A DNA stretch of 64,000 nt, from positions 1 to 64,000 of the forward strand of contig CALBBQ010000005.1 of NCBI GenBank assembly GCA_937926785.1. The letters run 5' to 3'. How positions within the stretch are numbered: position 1 is the stretch's first letter; every line of letters starts with the position of its first letter. The position numbers and the translations under genes are program-made. This stretch comes from an uncultured Bacteroidales bacterium. GTDB lineage: Bacteria; Bacteroidota; Bacteroidia; Bacteroidales; Tenuifilaceae. Below, piece after piece: positions 18,210-28,163 of this stretch. The notes below the pieces were generated by a model, which saw only the letters and a program-made list of their open reading frames with translations, was not told where the DNA came from and searched no databases.

Positions 18210-20573
18210 CTAAATGCCCACAATGGTAAACTCCACCCTTCGGTTCTGTGCCTTACCAGCAGCAGTGGCATTACTTGCCTTTGGTTTACTTGGGCCATAA
18301 CCCTTGGAGGTTATTCTGTCCTTAGGAATTCCCATACCAATGATGTAATCTGCTACCGATTTTGCTCGAGCATCGGACAAGCGCTGGTTAACTGCCGCCG
18401 AACCGGTATTATCGGTATGCCCTCCTATTTCAACAATCACGTTGGGGTACTCGTTCAGGAACTCAACTAGGGCGTTCAGCGAACGGAATGATTGGGGCTT
18501 CAGCGTTGCTTTACCCACATCAAAATATATAAAGTCGATGTTAACGGATTGTCCAACCTCTATTGGGGTTACATAGAAGTTTTTGGCCACCTTGGTCCCC
18601 TTCTTCACCTTGGTCAGGTCAACCTGTTCGTACTTGTTGTAGTAATTCTTAACCGAAGGAAGAATATCATACGAAACCCCAACGGGTAGTTTAAGGGTGT
18701 AATTAGCAGTAAGCGAATCGTAAATGAATCCTCTGGTTTCGGTGCCGTTAACCTTTAGTTTTACGGGTATTCCCCTTTCAAGCGGTTGGCCAGTTTTTAG
18801 GTTGATCACCTGGCCATTCAGGATGGCCATGTTTGCATCCTTGCGCTCAGCAAATACCTCATGCTTAACCTTGGTAAACTCAACATACCCGGATAAGTCG
18901 AGCTGGTTTTCTAATGCATTGTAATCTTTAGAAGAGATACTGGTTGTGTACTTACGACCGAAAGGTAAACGCACCGTAAATTCTCCGGTTACCGGATCAA
19001 TCTGAACGGAGTCGGCAACTGAGCCGTTTATGATGAGTTTTGGGAAAGATGCTCCAATAATTGGTGTGAATGCTGAGTTATCCAGAGCAACACCGTTAAC
19101 CTCAACCCAAGGAACTGTGGTGGCGTAAAAATCAACCTGTTTCTCGGTGTAATACTTGGTATTGGTTACATCAATGGTATCGGGTTTGGCTGTAAAATTT
19201 GGAAGTTGTAGAGAAAATACGTACTTACTGCCTAGGGGCAAAACCGCGCTGTACCTGGCAATATCGGTCTCATATTTTACCGAGTCACTTTCCACTCCAT
19301 TTACTAATACCCTATACTTCATTTCGGGGGCAATGGGTAGGCCTGTGCGTGTATTGATAACCTTACCATACACCTTTATAAGGGGAACGGGTTCAACGAA
19401 CAGGTTCCGGCTCATCTCGGTATATTCCTTTATGGTAGTAAAATCCAGAGAGTCAATCACACCAACCCAGTTGGTGAGCTCCGGTTTGATCTCGTACTTC
19501 TTGCCAAAAGGCAAAAGTAATTCGTACGATGCTGAGGGCTTATCAATCTTAAGGCTCTCGGGTGCTGCTCCATTTACCTTTATAAAGTAGTTGGTATCAA
19601 CCAGCATAAGGCTCTGTTCAGCCCTATTCATAACCAGACCCGTAATCTTAACATAAGGGAACTCCTCATAAATCTTAACTCTCAGAATTTCGGAGTGTTC
19701 ATCCTTTGCGGCTGAAGAGCAGTAGTATGCCCAACTTTCCTTGGCGTTCAGGCGATAAAAGTTTTCCCACCCGGTGGTATTTATGGTATCGTTTAACGCT
19801 ATGGGTTCCGACCAGTTAAAGTAGGTATCGTCGGTTCGGTTGGCCATGTAGATATTGTTGTTCCCATCAACCCTGCAGCTAAAGTAAAGGGCATTCCCAT
19901 CTCTACTTAAAAATGGCGCCTCATAGCTTTCGCCAAGGCTTCCATCGCCTATTCTTACCTTTCTGGGTTTTGAGTAGTAGCCATCTTCATCTTTTACCGA
20001 GAGGTAAATGGAGTGATTCTTTCCACCGGCTCGCTTACTGAATGACATAAATAGGTACTTGCCATCGGGGGTAAGATATGCGGTTGTAGTTAACCCTTTA
20101 TTCATCCTTGGGTAGCCCCTAACATACAGCTCCTGGGGTTTACCCCAGGTGTTCTCATCTATTCTTTCAATTGTCGAAAGCCCCCTCTCAATCCAGTATC
20201 TGCCCTTTTCATCGAAATGACCGTTGATTATAAAGGTTTTGCCATCGTTCAGGATACCAAAAATGGCGTTGTAACGTCCGATGTTGATGGAATTAGGAAG
20301 TCTCTTAGCTTCGCTCCATGAACCATCGGCATTTAGGGTCGAATACCATATATCCTGGCTGTCGTTTGCCCCAAACCGGTTTTCTGGGTGATTTACGCGA
20401 GTAAAATAGAGGGTTTTACCGTCGGGGCTTAGGATTGGGTTTATTTCGGCATACCCGGAATTTATATCACCGCCTAACTTTTGGGGGGTAAAACCCGTTT
20501 GAGCAAAAACCCTTAAACCAAAACCAATGATGGTAAGCGCTATGAGAAGCCTACTTACTACTTTCCGTTTCAT
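18210..20573 (-). CDS. OmpA-family protein with PD40 propeller and tandem Ig/carboxypeptidase-regulatory-like domains (PorE-like architecture)
   Basis: N-terminal PD40 repeats (NPILSPDGKTLYFTR etc.), about four related tandem modules, OmpA C-terminus (VIVEIGGHTDNTGSAAVNQRLSDARAKSVADYI). Confidence 0.85.
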   Translation of the reverse strand: MKRKVVSRLLIALTIIGFGLRVFAQTGFTPQKLGGDINSGYAEINPILSPDGKTLYFTRVNHPENRFGANDSQDIWYSTLNADGSWSEAKRLPNSINIGRYNAIFGILNDGKTFIINGHFDEKGRYWIERGLSTIERIDENTWGKPQELYVRGYPRMNKGLTTTAYLTPDGKYLFMSFSKRAGGKNHSIYLSVKDEDGYYSKPRKVRIGDGSLGESYEAPFLSRDGNALYFSCRVDGNNNIYMANRTDDTYFNWSEPIALNDTINTTGWENFYRLNAKESWAYYCSSAAKDEHSEILRVKIYEEFPYVKITGLVMNRAEQSLMLVDTNYFIKVNGAAPESLKIDKPSASYELLLPFGKKYEIKPELTNWVGVIDSLDFTTIKEYTEMSRNLFVEPVPLIKVYGKVINTRTGLPIAPEMKYRVLVNGVESDSVKYETDIARYSAVLPLGSKYVFSLQLPNFTAKPDTIDVTNTKYYTEKQVDFYATTVPWVEVNGVALDNSAFTPIIGASFPKLIINGSVADSVQIDPVTGEFTVRLPFGRKYTTSISSKDYNALENQLDLSGYVEFTKVKHEVFAERKDANMAILNGQVINLKTGQPLERGIPVKLKVNGTETRGFIYDSLTANYTLKLPVGVSYDILPSVKNYYNKYEQVDLTKVKKGTKVAKNFYVTPIEVGQSVNIDFIYFDVGKATLKPQSFRSLNALVEFLNEYPNVIVEIGGHTDNTGSAAVNQRLSDARAKSVADYIIGMGIPKDRITSKGYGPSKPKASNATAAGKAQNRRVEFTIVGI

Positions 20574-20627
20574 CGCTTTTCCTTTTAAATTGAATAATAG
20601 CTTAACTAATTGGGTTGAGTTGACATT

Positions 20628-21983
20628 TTAACGGTATGGCAACCCCTGAGGTGGATTAACCCTACCGAACACCAGGTTAATACCTACCCTAACATTGGCA
20701 TTTGTAAATGCCAACGGGTCTATTGCCGGGTATAGATTATCGGCAACAACGAATAGCTGGAGTGGGCCGGGCTTTATAACAACTCCTAATCCCAGGTTAG
20801 GAACTGACCGTTGGTAAATAGATGCTGTACCAACTACCTGGAAGAATCTGCCAATACCCTGCGAGAAACCAAGCGTAACCGAAGGGTAAAGCCGTTTATT
20901 GTAAAAAGCACCAAATGTAAGACCGAAGGTAGTTCGACGGGTTAAATCGTAATTAGCCGTAAAGTTAAACTTTGGGTTTAGCCAAGTGGTATATGAAACC
21001 GCTATTGTATCGCGGGTAAAGTCGTCTTCCATTTTCTGAAGCAATGAGTCAACACTTACGTCATTACCCCTAAGTAAGTCACCCAGCATATCTAATCCTT
21101 CAAATTTGGTTTCCCCTTTTAGGGTGTAGGTTTGTATCTCATTGTTCCACTTAATGAACCCAATATCGGCAAACGAAAAAGAAAGTTTCATTCTTTCATC
21201 AAACTTGTATGTGGCTCCTCCACTTATGGCAAAACCTTTGTTGGCAAAATTCTTAAACTTGTTTACAACCCACTGTCCATCAACCCCATCAAAGTTGATA
21301 CCGCCCTCGTCGTTTTTTGGGATACCCGAAGTCCGAAGCTGGCCGTCGGCTGTTGCAGTGTGTGCATACATTGCTGTATCTATGTCAACCTTAAATGTTT
21401 TAGGGTTGAAGTTGATGTTTGCCAAACCCTGCAAAAGGCTTACCCTGCCTGCAAATGTCCAGCTGGGCAAATCTTTCAGGTAGCCAATGGTAAACTCATT
21501 ATAAACCGATATGTCGGTCTTCAAGTTTGAAAAGTCGATTGTTGAACCAACATATTGACCATTCCCCTCTATGGCCAGGTTAAAAAACTCACGTGGATAC
21601 TGAACAGTAGCCGTTGCATTTTGGCGCATGGCAAACCAGGTAAAGGACGAGATACCCTTTACGCGTATATGAAAAAGGTCGGCGTGCTCTGCAGCAAAAA
21701 TCAGATTCTTATCGTTCATATCGCCAAGCAGGCTGTTAAGGTTCACGTACATGGTATCGTTGCGGAAGTTCATGAAACTCTTGGGTTGAAAACCGTTACT
21801 TATAACCTGCCCAAAAACGCTGATCCCTGTGCTAAAGGTATGCTCAGGAATGGTTGTGGGATTCACAAATGAGGCCTGAAAAACATTGCGCATGTAAGGC
21901 AGAGTCACCTCGGGCTGAGCCTTCACTAAAACTGAGGCTAACAGAATTAATGGCAGAAAAATATACCGTTTCATTGGCATCAA
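20628..21983 (-). CDS. DUF5723-like outer membrane protein
   Basis: Signal peptide; QASFVNPTTIPEHTFSTGI N-terminus and beta-barrel-like sequence. Confidence 0.75.
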   Translation of the reverse strand: MMPMKRYIFLPLILLASVLVKAQPEVTLPYMRNVFQASFVNPTTIPEHTFSTGISVFGQVISNGFQPKSFMNFRNDTMYVNLNSLLGDMNDKNLIFAAEHADLFHIRVKGISSFTWFAMRQNATATVQYPREFFNLAIEGNGQYVGSTIDFSNLKTDISVYNEFTIGYLKDLPSWTFAGRVSLLQGLANINFNPKTFKVDIDTAMYAHTATADGQLRTSGIPKNDEGGINFDGVDGQWVVNKFKNFANKGFAISGGATYKFDERMKLSFSFADIGFIKWNNEIQTYTLKGETKFEGLDMLGDLLRGNDVSVDSLLQKMEDDFTRDTIAVSYTTWLNPKFNFTANYDLTRRTTFGLTFGAFYNKRLYPSVTLGFSQGIGRFFQVVGTASIYQRSVPNLGLGVVIKPGPLQLFVVADNLYPAIDPLAFTNANVRVGINLVFGRVNPPQGLPYR

Positions 21984-21996
21984 CTATTACTTAACA

Positions 21997-23673
21997 CTAA
22001 TTATTTAAATCCACATTCCCTTCCAGCTCAAGGCTAAGCATTGCCTGAAGGGTGTTGGTTGATTCAACCACTACGTTCTGATGGGTTGTACCACCTGTTT
22101 GCATCCTTACCTCTATAACCATTTTGGTAGCATTTTTCATCTGGTCGTACTTGTTCTTATCCACATCAATAAAGGCATAATGGGTGGTTGGCGAGGAGGT
22201 TTTTCCGGTTGTGGGGTTGATCTGGGAACTCTTGACGAGCAGCAACTCCGAACTCTTGTCGTAAAGTTTCGTGAGAAGATTGTTGGCATCATCATAGAAC
22301 AAACCCTGAATGTAAACATTTAAGGGGATGCTGTTAATAAACTTAAACTTAAGCCTGATTTTGAGCGCATTATCGTTAACCATTTTTAGATCCTTCTCCA
22401 GATCGGGCAACTCGATATCTACTGTATCGCGGATTACCAAAGTATCAATCCAACCCACAAGCGGGAATTCAATTTCGTTGATCAATTTGAGGGTTGACGA
22501 TTTCCTCATAAAGTAGTCGTGGTTATTGCTGGCATCTCCCACAACCAACGACGGTCGGATTAGGATCTGATTGGGGGCAATAGCCAGCATATCCTCAAGG
22601 TTTGAGTTCAAATGATCAACATACTTGGAATCGGTTACCGGTTGCTGAAGGGTTAAAGATGTTTGGTAGTTGATACTATTAGTTTGCGATAGAAGCAACG
22701 ACCCTGCCGGAGGAGTACCCTCGTTTACCAGGCTTACCTGCTGGTTGGTGTTGGTATTGGTTGCATCAAAGTTTACTATGTTAAAGCCAAGGGGTAGCCC
22801 GAAGGAATTCTCAAACTTCATGGTCAGCTTAGGCTCTGCCAAAAAGAAGTTGGCATTGAATGAGGAGTTGAAAGCGTCAAGACTAAGGTTAATATCATCT
22901 AGAGGTACATTATCGTTTAGCTTCCCAACCATATAGTTAAAATCTAAACCTGTGAGCGACACCTGTACATCGGCATAATCTGCAATTGTTATGGGGTTAC
23001 CCAGGGAATGAATAGTTAACGCCACCTTCACCTTAAATAAGTTATACAGCGATCCATCGGTCAGGTTAAGGGTATAGTTGGCCAATGATAGAATTTGGTC
23101 ATTGTAGGTTTGCCCGGGCAATGTGGGATTCATTACTAACATTAGGGTATCGCCACTACCATCAAGCACCGAGGGGAATTTTATCATGGCACTAATGCTA
23201 TTCTGAAAATGGTTTGTAATGGTGATGGCTAGTCTTCCAGCCGATAGTTTAATCGACTTGACCTCGGCACCCGTGATGTTATGGTAGGTCTCGGTAAATA
23301 CCTTGGTTATTGGTCCCAGGGTTTGCCCATTAGGTAAAGGAGCACCAGGAACCTCTCCAGCATCGAGCTGGTAAACCTTGTTAAAGGTAAAGTCCGGAAA
23401 CGAGTAGCGTGAGGATGCATCAAAAAGGTCCATGGTATCACGAAACGCTATGAAAAACCGCGTATCGCCGGGTTTGGTAAAAATTACCGTGTTGGCATCC
23501 TCCCGTTCAACGATATCGTTGAACGAAATGGTTGAGTTAACCACAGGCACAACAAATTTTGGGGATATGGGATCAACCTTTATGTTGTCAAATTGAGAAA
23601 AATCGTAACATCCCCACAAAAGGCTTAAGCCCATATATCCAATGGCTCTGTACCAATTTTTTTTTCTTTTCAT
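21997..23673 (-). CDS. Hypothetical lipoprotein (558 aa)
   Basis: Lipobox SLLWGC; long ORF next to the DUF5723 gene; beta-rich. Confidence 0.7.
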   Translation of the reverse strand: MKRKKNWYRAIGYMGLSLLWGCYDFSQFDNIKVDPISPKFVVPVVNSTISFNDIVEREDANTVIFTKPGDTRFFIAFRDTMDLFDASSRYSFPDFTFNKVYQLDAGEVPGAPLPNGQTLGPITKVFTETYHNITGAEVKSIKLSAGRLAITITNHFQNSISAMIKFPSVLDGSGDTLMLVMNPTLPGQTYNDQILSLANYTLNLTDGSLYNLFKVKVALTIHSLGNPITIADYADVQVSLTGLDFNYMVGKLNDNVPLDDINLSLDAFNSSFNANFFLAEPKLTMKFENSFGLPLGFNIVNFDATNTNTNQQVSLVNEGTPPAGSLLLSQTNSINYQTSLTLQQPVTDSKYVDHLNSNLEDMLAIAPNQILIRPSLVVGDASNNHDYFMRKSSTLKLINEIEFPLVGWIDTLVIRDTVDIELPDLEKDLKMVNDNALKIRLKFKFINSIPLNVYIQGLFYDDANNLLTKLYDKSSELLLVKSSQINPTTGKTSSPTTHYAFIDVDKNKYDQMKNATKMVIEVRMQTGGTTHQNVVVESTNTLQAMLSLELEGNVDLNN

Positions 23674-23780
23674 ACTTCAGATATTAGTAACCTGTAAAAA
23701 AATATATTGCTTCTCTTTGTAAACGAACGCTCAAGTTACAAATAATAACAATATGAGTCAACCTAAATGTTTGATTAATG

Positions 23781-23816
23781 AAAAAGGGGGGAACTTTTCC
23801 CCCCCCCTTTTTTCTG
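23781..23816 (-). terminator. Rho-independent terminator
   Basis: AAAAAGGGGGGAACTTTTCCCCCCCCCTTTTTT hairpin just 3' of the PpiD-like gene. Confidence 0.75.
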
Positions 23817-23829
23817 TTAAATATTAAGG

Positions 23830-25929
23830 TTAATAAAAAACGTACCTTTTATCAACTATACCGGCATTACTTTTTAGGGCCTCGAAAACTTCATAGTAAG
23901 TACGTGACTGGTACATGTTCGAGATCCTGTACTTTTCAGCATTTGCATCGCCTTCTTCTTTTGCAGAAGATGTGATTGCGAGCACAAACACACCATTGTT
24001 CCCCTTAACCGGTCCCGATAGTTTACCCTCGGGCGAGACAGTGGCAACTCCAATTACAGCGGGTTCCAAGCCAGCGTAAGGTAAAGTGAGGGAGCTGAAA
24101 GCGACATTTTCAGCTTTTTCTACGGTTGTTCCCAACTTTTGAGCAACTGTAACAATATCAGAAGCGCCATTCATGGCCTTTTTAGCCTTGTCAATTAGCA
24201 GCTCGGCTTTCTTCTCACGGATAACCCTAACCTTAACATCGCCGGCAACCTGCTTCAACGGTGCAATACCCTCTTCACGAACAGCCGTTACAGCAGCAAC
24301 CACGTAGTTTTCGCCAAACTGCATCACCTCCGAAACATCACCCTTTTTGGCTTTAAATGCCCAACGGATCAACTCACGGGGTTGCTCCAGTCCGGCAATG
24401 TTTCTGTCGTTCGGTAGGAGATTGTTTGCTACCCTGCGGGTGTACTTTTGCTGATCGGCAGCCGAGGCAAACTTCTCATAGCTGCGGTTGTTACCTGCAA
24501 ATGCAGAGGCTTGGTTGTAGATCTGAGATGTTGTGTAGCTGCTGGGCACAATCTTGCGCTCCAGGGTAGCCAGCTGTACCTTTTTCTCTTCCTTGCCCCT
24601 TTCGGTAACCTGTAAGATATGGTAACCAAACTGTGTTTCAACCACCTGCAAATCGCCCTTTATGGCATTGAACGCAGCCTTATCAAACTCGGGAACCATC
24701 ATTCCGCTGGGGAACCAACCCAGGTCACCCCCCTTATCTTTTGATCCGGGATCGTCAGAGAACTTGCGTGCCAACTCGTTCCAGCTTGCTCCGCGCTTAA
24801 GCACATTCATAATGCTGTCGGCCTTGGCCTTGGCCTTTTCGCGGGTTTCAACGGTTTGCCCGCGTGGGCTAACCAGAATATGGCGAGCCTTTACGCTATC
24901 TGGCAGCATTTTTGAATCTACCAACCGGGATACCTTAAAGCTGTAACCATCGCGGTAAATGTCGGTCACACTACCCAAAAGACTCGAAAAAGCCCATCCT
25001 TTGAGGTTCTCGGGTAGTTCAGACGACTTGTAGTACTTACTATCAAACTTTGAGTCAGAATTTAAGGTAACGTACTGAACCGGATCTGGGGTTGCAATGA
25101 AATCGGGCAAAGCTTTTCTGATCCATGCTTCAGCATCGTTAATATCATCGTCCGATGGGGTAATGGGAAAAACTACGTACTCAATGTCACGCGAGGCTGT
25201 TTGCCTGTAGTCGTTCTTATGAGCATTGTAGTACTTCTTGATATCGCTATTAGTAATGTTTATTGCAGAGTCGGGTACTGAAGTGTAGGCTGCAACGGTA
25301 TAATCGAAGTTTACCTTGTGCGTTCTGTCATTAACGGCTCTTTTGGCCTGCAGCGACGTTACTCCTAAGCCCTTACGGATTAGGGTTAAGTACTTGGTGA
25401 ATAGCCTGTCCTTTTGAATTTCTTGCTCTAAGAATAGCCAATATGTTTTGGCTTTCTCATCGCGTTCCATGTTTTGCAGAAAATTTGTCAGGAATGCTTT
25501 GTTAACCTCGCCGGTTTGAGGGTCACCGAACTGTTGCTGGATGAACGGATGGATATTCCTGCCCTGAACCATGTCAAAAAGTTCATCGGGATGAATGGCT
25601 AGTCCCAGCCTATTGTACTCAGGCTGCATAATATTTGTTCTGAGCAGATCCTGCCAAACCTGTTCCCGTATCCTCAGCATTGTTTGCTCATCGAGGGTGG
25701 CCTGCTGCGAGAAGAGCTTTTGGAGATTCTCATTTTCATAAACCAAGGCCTGATAGTCCTCATAAGATATTGAACTTCCGGCTATCTCGGCAATCTCCAT
25801 CTGTGAACGATTAAAGATAGATCCCCCGGAATTGATGAGGTCTCCTAAGATAAAAGCAAATAGTGCTAAGCCAATTACCACCGAAACCAAAATCCCTGCA
25901 CGGTTTCTTATTCTCTCAAGTGTCGCCAT
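23830..25929 (-). CDS. PpiD/SurA-like periplasmic peptidylprolyl isomerase
   Basis: N-terminal TM anchor (MATLERIRNRAGILVSVVIGLALFAFILGDL), parvulin domain (ARHILVSPRGQ...FSDDPGSKDKGGDLGWFPSGMMVPEFDKAAF). Confidence 0.92.
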   Translation of the reverse strand: MATLERIRNRAGILVSVVIGLALFAFILGDLINSGGSIFNRSQMEIAEIAGSSISYEDYQALVYENENLQKLFSQQATLDEQTMLRIREQVWQDLLRTNIMQPEYNRLGLAIHPDELFDMVQGRNIHPFIQQQFGDPQTGEVNKAFLTNFLQNMERDEKAKTYWLFLEQEIQKDRLFTKYLTLIRKGLGVTSLQAKRAVNDRTHKVNFDYTVAAYTSVPDSAINITNSDIKKYYNAHKNDYRQTASRDIEYVVFPITPSDDDINDAEAWIRKALPDFIATPDPVQYVTLNSDSKFDSKYYKSSELPENLKGWAFSSLLGSVTDIYRDGYSFKVSRLVDSKMLPDSVKARHILVSPRGQTVETREKAKAKADSIMNVLKRGASWNELARKFSDDPGSKDKGGDLGWFPSGMMVPEFDKAAFNAIKGDLQVVETQFGYHILQVTERGKEEKKVQLATLERKIVPSSYTTSQIYNQASAFAGNNRSYEKFASAADQQKYTRRVANNLLPNDRNIAGLEQPRELIRWAFKAKKGDVSEVMQFGENYVVAAVTAVREEGIAPLKQVAGDVKVRVIREKKAELLIDKAKKAMNGASDIVTVAQKLGTTVEKAENVAFSSLTLPYAGLEPAVIGVATVSPEGKLSGPVKGNNGVFVLAITSSAKEEGDANAEKYRISNMYQSRTYYEVFEALKSNAGIVDKRYVFY

Positions 25930-26049
25930 GTATAAGTGTATTTAAAAGGTACAATGTTAATTTTTTCAAGCTACGAATATAGTAATTTTCAATTATTAGC
26001 CGTTGAGGGCTGATATTATTTTTTAACAATTCGTAGGTTCTGCTTTACT

Positions 26050-27303
26050 TTAGTTGACGGTCAGCCTCACCAAATCGATGCGGGTTTTATTAACCCTGAG
26101 GATGCGGAATACGAAGTGGCCCACCTCAATGATTTCGTTCGGTTTAGGAATATTCTGGTAATTATGAAGGATAAAACCTGCCACGGTTTCGTACTCGTCG
26201 GATTCCGGAATGTTTAAACCGTACAACTCATTCACATGCGAAACCTCTGCCCTGCCCGAAAGGATAAACTCGTTTTGGGATACCTGCTTCTCCACCAGCT
26301 CGTTCAGATCGTGCTCATCGTCAATCTCACCGAAGATCTCCTCCATGATATCCTCCAGGGTAACCAACCCTGCAGTTCCGCCAAACTCATCAACCACAAT
26401 GGCAATACTTTTGTGCACCTTGATAAAGTGGGTTAGCACCTCATTGGCTTTCATGGTTTCGGGAAAGAAATCGATATCAATCAGGCAATCCCTGATGTTA
26501 ACGGGTTTGAGGAAAAGCGATTTTGAGTTGACATACCCTATAATGTTATCGATGCTATCGCTATACACGGGTAACCGGGAATACTTTGTTTCGGAAAAAA
26601 GCCTTTTGAGCTGTTCAACGGAATCGTCAACATCAATGGCCTCAATATCGGTTCGGGGAATCATGCAATCGCGAATGCGCACCTCGGAGAAGTCCAGGGC
26701 TTTCTGAAAAATTTTGAACTCCTGCTCTTTGTTAACGTTGTCGGACATGGAGGCTTCCTCCACCAAATGGTCCAGATCAACCTTACCAAATATATGCTGC
26801 TCGCTCCCACTATTCAGCTTCATCCTAAACGCTAGTCTGATGATCGCGTATGAAAGCCAGGTGATGAACTTGCTAATGGGATAAAAAATGATGTAGAAGA
26901 TGAGCACCGGTACCGAGAAGAAATTCATCAGAGCGTTTGCATGTTGGCGGAATATCGACTTGGGCAAAAATTCTCCGGTGAGCAGAATAATAACGGTAGC
27001 AATCAGAGTTTGGGCAAGCAGCAGAAAAAATGGCAATTCGATGAACACTTGTAGCAATGGTGTGAGCAGATTCGCGGTAATGATACCATATATAACCAGG
27101 GTGATATTATTACCCACCAGCATGGTAGCAATAAACTGCTCCTTATTCTGGTAGAATATTTCAAGTATCCGCGAGGTGAAGCTGCCCTGCTTTCGTTCCA
27201 GCTCAAAACGAAGCTTATTGGAAGATAGAAAGGCTATTTCGATACCCGAGAAGAAAGCAGAAAGTAGAATAGCTACAAAAACTATAATCAACTTTGAGGC
27301 CAT
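26050..27303 (-). CDS. CNNM/CorC-type hemolysin family protein (DUF21 + CBS + transporter-associated domain)
   Basis: DUF21 TM region (LLSAFFSGIEIAFLSSNKLRFE), CBS (MIPRTDIEAIDVDD), VDEFGGTAGLVTLEDIMEEIFGEIDDEHD. Confidence 0.92.
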   Translation of the reverse strand: MASKLIIVFVAILLSAFFSGIEIAFLSSNKLRFELERKQGSFTSRILEIFYQNKEQFIATMLVGNNITLVIYGIITANLLTPLLQVFIELPFFLLLAQTLIATVIILLTGEFLPKSIFRQHANALMNFFSVPVLIFYIIFYPISKFITWLSYAIIRLAFRMKLNSGSEQHIFGKVDLDHLVEEASMSDNVNKEQEFKIFQKALDFSEVRIRDCMIPRTDIEAIDVDDSVEQLKRLFSETKYSRLPVYSDSIDNIIGYVNSKSLFLKPVNIRDCLIDIDFFPETMKANEVLTHFIKVHKSIAIVVDEFGGTAGLVTLEDIMEEIFGEIDDEHDLNELVEKQVSQNEFILSGRAEVSHVNELYGLNIPESDEYETVAGFILHNYQNIPKPNEIIEVGHFVFRILRVNKTRIDLVRLTVN

Positions 27304-27306
27304 GCT

Positions 27307-27498
27307 TTACTGTTGATTTTCCATTTTTTTCCTTCGGGTTCGTCGGAATAGGTACATTAAAAAAGCTACTACTGCCAGTACAAAAAACATATAGCTCATC
27401 GCAAAGCCCGATTTATAGGTAGCCCAGAATCCTACCCCAAGACAGAAAACTGAGAGCCCTAGCCAGATTAGCTCAAGGATGTACGCCAGCTTGTTCAT
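27307..27498 (-). CDS. Small membrane protein (63 aa)
   Basis: Two hydrophobic segments; tightly linked to the CNNM gene. Confidence 0.65.
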   Translation of the reverse strand: MNKLAYILELIWLGLSVFCLGVGFWATYKSGFAMSYMFFVLAVVAFLMYLFRRTRRKKMENQQ

Positions 27499-27533
27499 GG
27501 TTTCCGTTTCTTTTGTTTACCAGCTAAAGGTAC

Positions 27534-27563
27534 AAAAAAAGGAGTGTACCTCAACACACTCCT
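27534..27563 (-). terminator. Rho-independent terminator
   Basis: Minus strand GGAGTGTGTTGAGGTACACTCC followed by TTTTTTT. Confidence 0.8.
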
Positions 27564-27588
27564 TCAAATTATGTTCTAAACCATTGAA

Positions 27589-28161
27589 CTAATCCACCTG
27601 AAACTCGCCATCGTAGGGTTCCTTGATTTCCCAGTTTTCAAAGTTCTCATCGGCCACCATACCCTTACCATATATTATTCCGCTGAGGCTATTTATCTTC
27701 ACGTTTACGTTGGTGTAAATAATATGCTTGGTTTGGTCCCAGTAGAGCTCCTCGGTATAAAGAACCTCACCCTTGCGGTTTTTGGCTACTACGTTGGTTT
27801 TAGCTTGCCACAACAACTTTTTCTCGTAGTAGATGGCATACTTTGAGGTAAGGCTCGATTCCTGGTTCAGATCCTTATCGTATGTAAAAACGGTAATCCC
27901 TTTTGGGAACTCGGTATAGGGTTCATCGGCAAACTGGTAGTAAACGGTTTCCGGAGCCAGAACCTTGAGCACAATTTTCCCATCCTCGGTATATACCACC
28001 TCGGAGTTGTATGCGGTTACCCCGGGTATCGTCTTTTTATCAGAAAAGTAGTGAATGGCCTCGGTATCACCCTTACATCCGGTAATAATAGCAGTAGCCC
28101 CCACAAGGGTGAGGACTACTAAAAAGTTTTTAAACAACAAACCTATGATTGGTTTAGCCAT
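27589..28161 (-). CDS. lptC: LPS export periplasmic protein LptC-like lipoprotein
   Basis: Lipobox IITGC; KTIPGVTAYNSEVVYTEDGKIVLKVLAPETVYY and GKGMVADENFENWEIKEPYDGEF typical of Bacteroidetes LptC. Confidence 0.85.
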   Translation of the reverse strand: MAKPIIGLLFKNFLVVLTLVGATAIITGCKGDTEAIHYFSDKKTIPGVTAYNSEVVYTEDGKIVLKVLAPETVYYQFADEPYTEFPKGITVFTYDKDLNQESSLTSKYAIYYEKKLLWQAKTNVVAKNRKGEVLYTEELYWDQTKHIIYTNVNVKINSLSGIIYGKGMVADENFENWEIKEPYDGEFQVD

Positions 28162-28163
28162 TA

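Noticed and set aside
19156-19590. 144-aa + strand ORF inside the OmpA/PD40 gene
   Set aside because: Antisense to a well-supported CDS; composition looks like a shadow ORF with no recognisable motif.
21132-21872. Several + strand ORFs opposite the DUF5723 gene
   Set aside because: Antisense shadows of the barrel gene; no promoter or family signal.
23781-23816. G6/C9 homopolymers as an assembly artefact
   Set aside because: They form a hairpin with a T-tract at a gene 3' end, so a terminator explains them.
26210-26707. 165-aa + ORF opposite the CNNM gene
   Set aside because: Overlaps conserved CBS/CorC coding sequence on the other strand.
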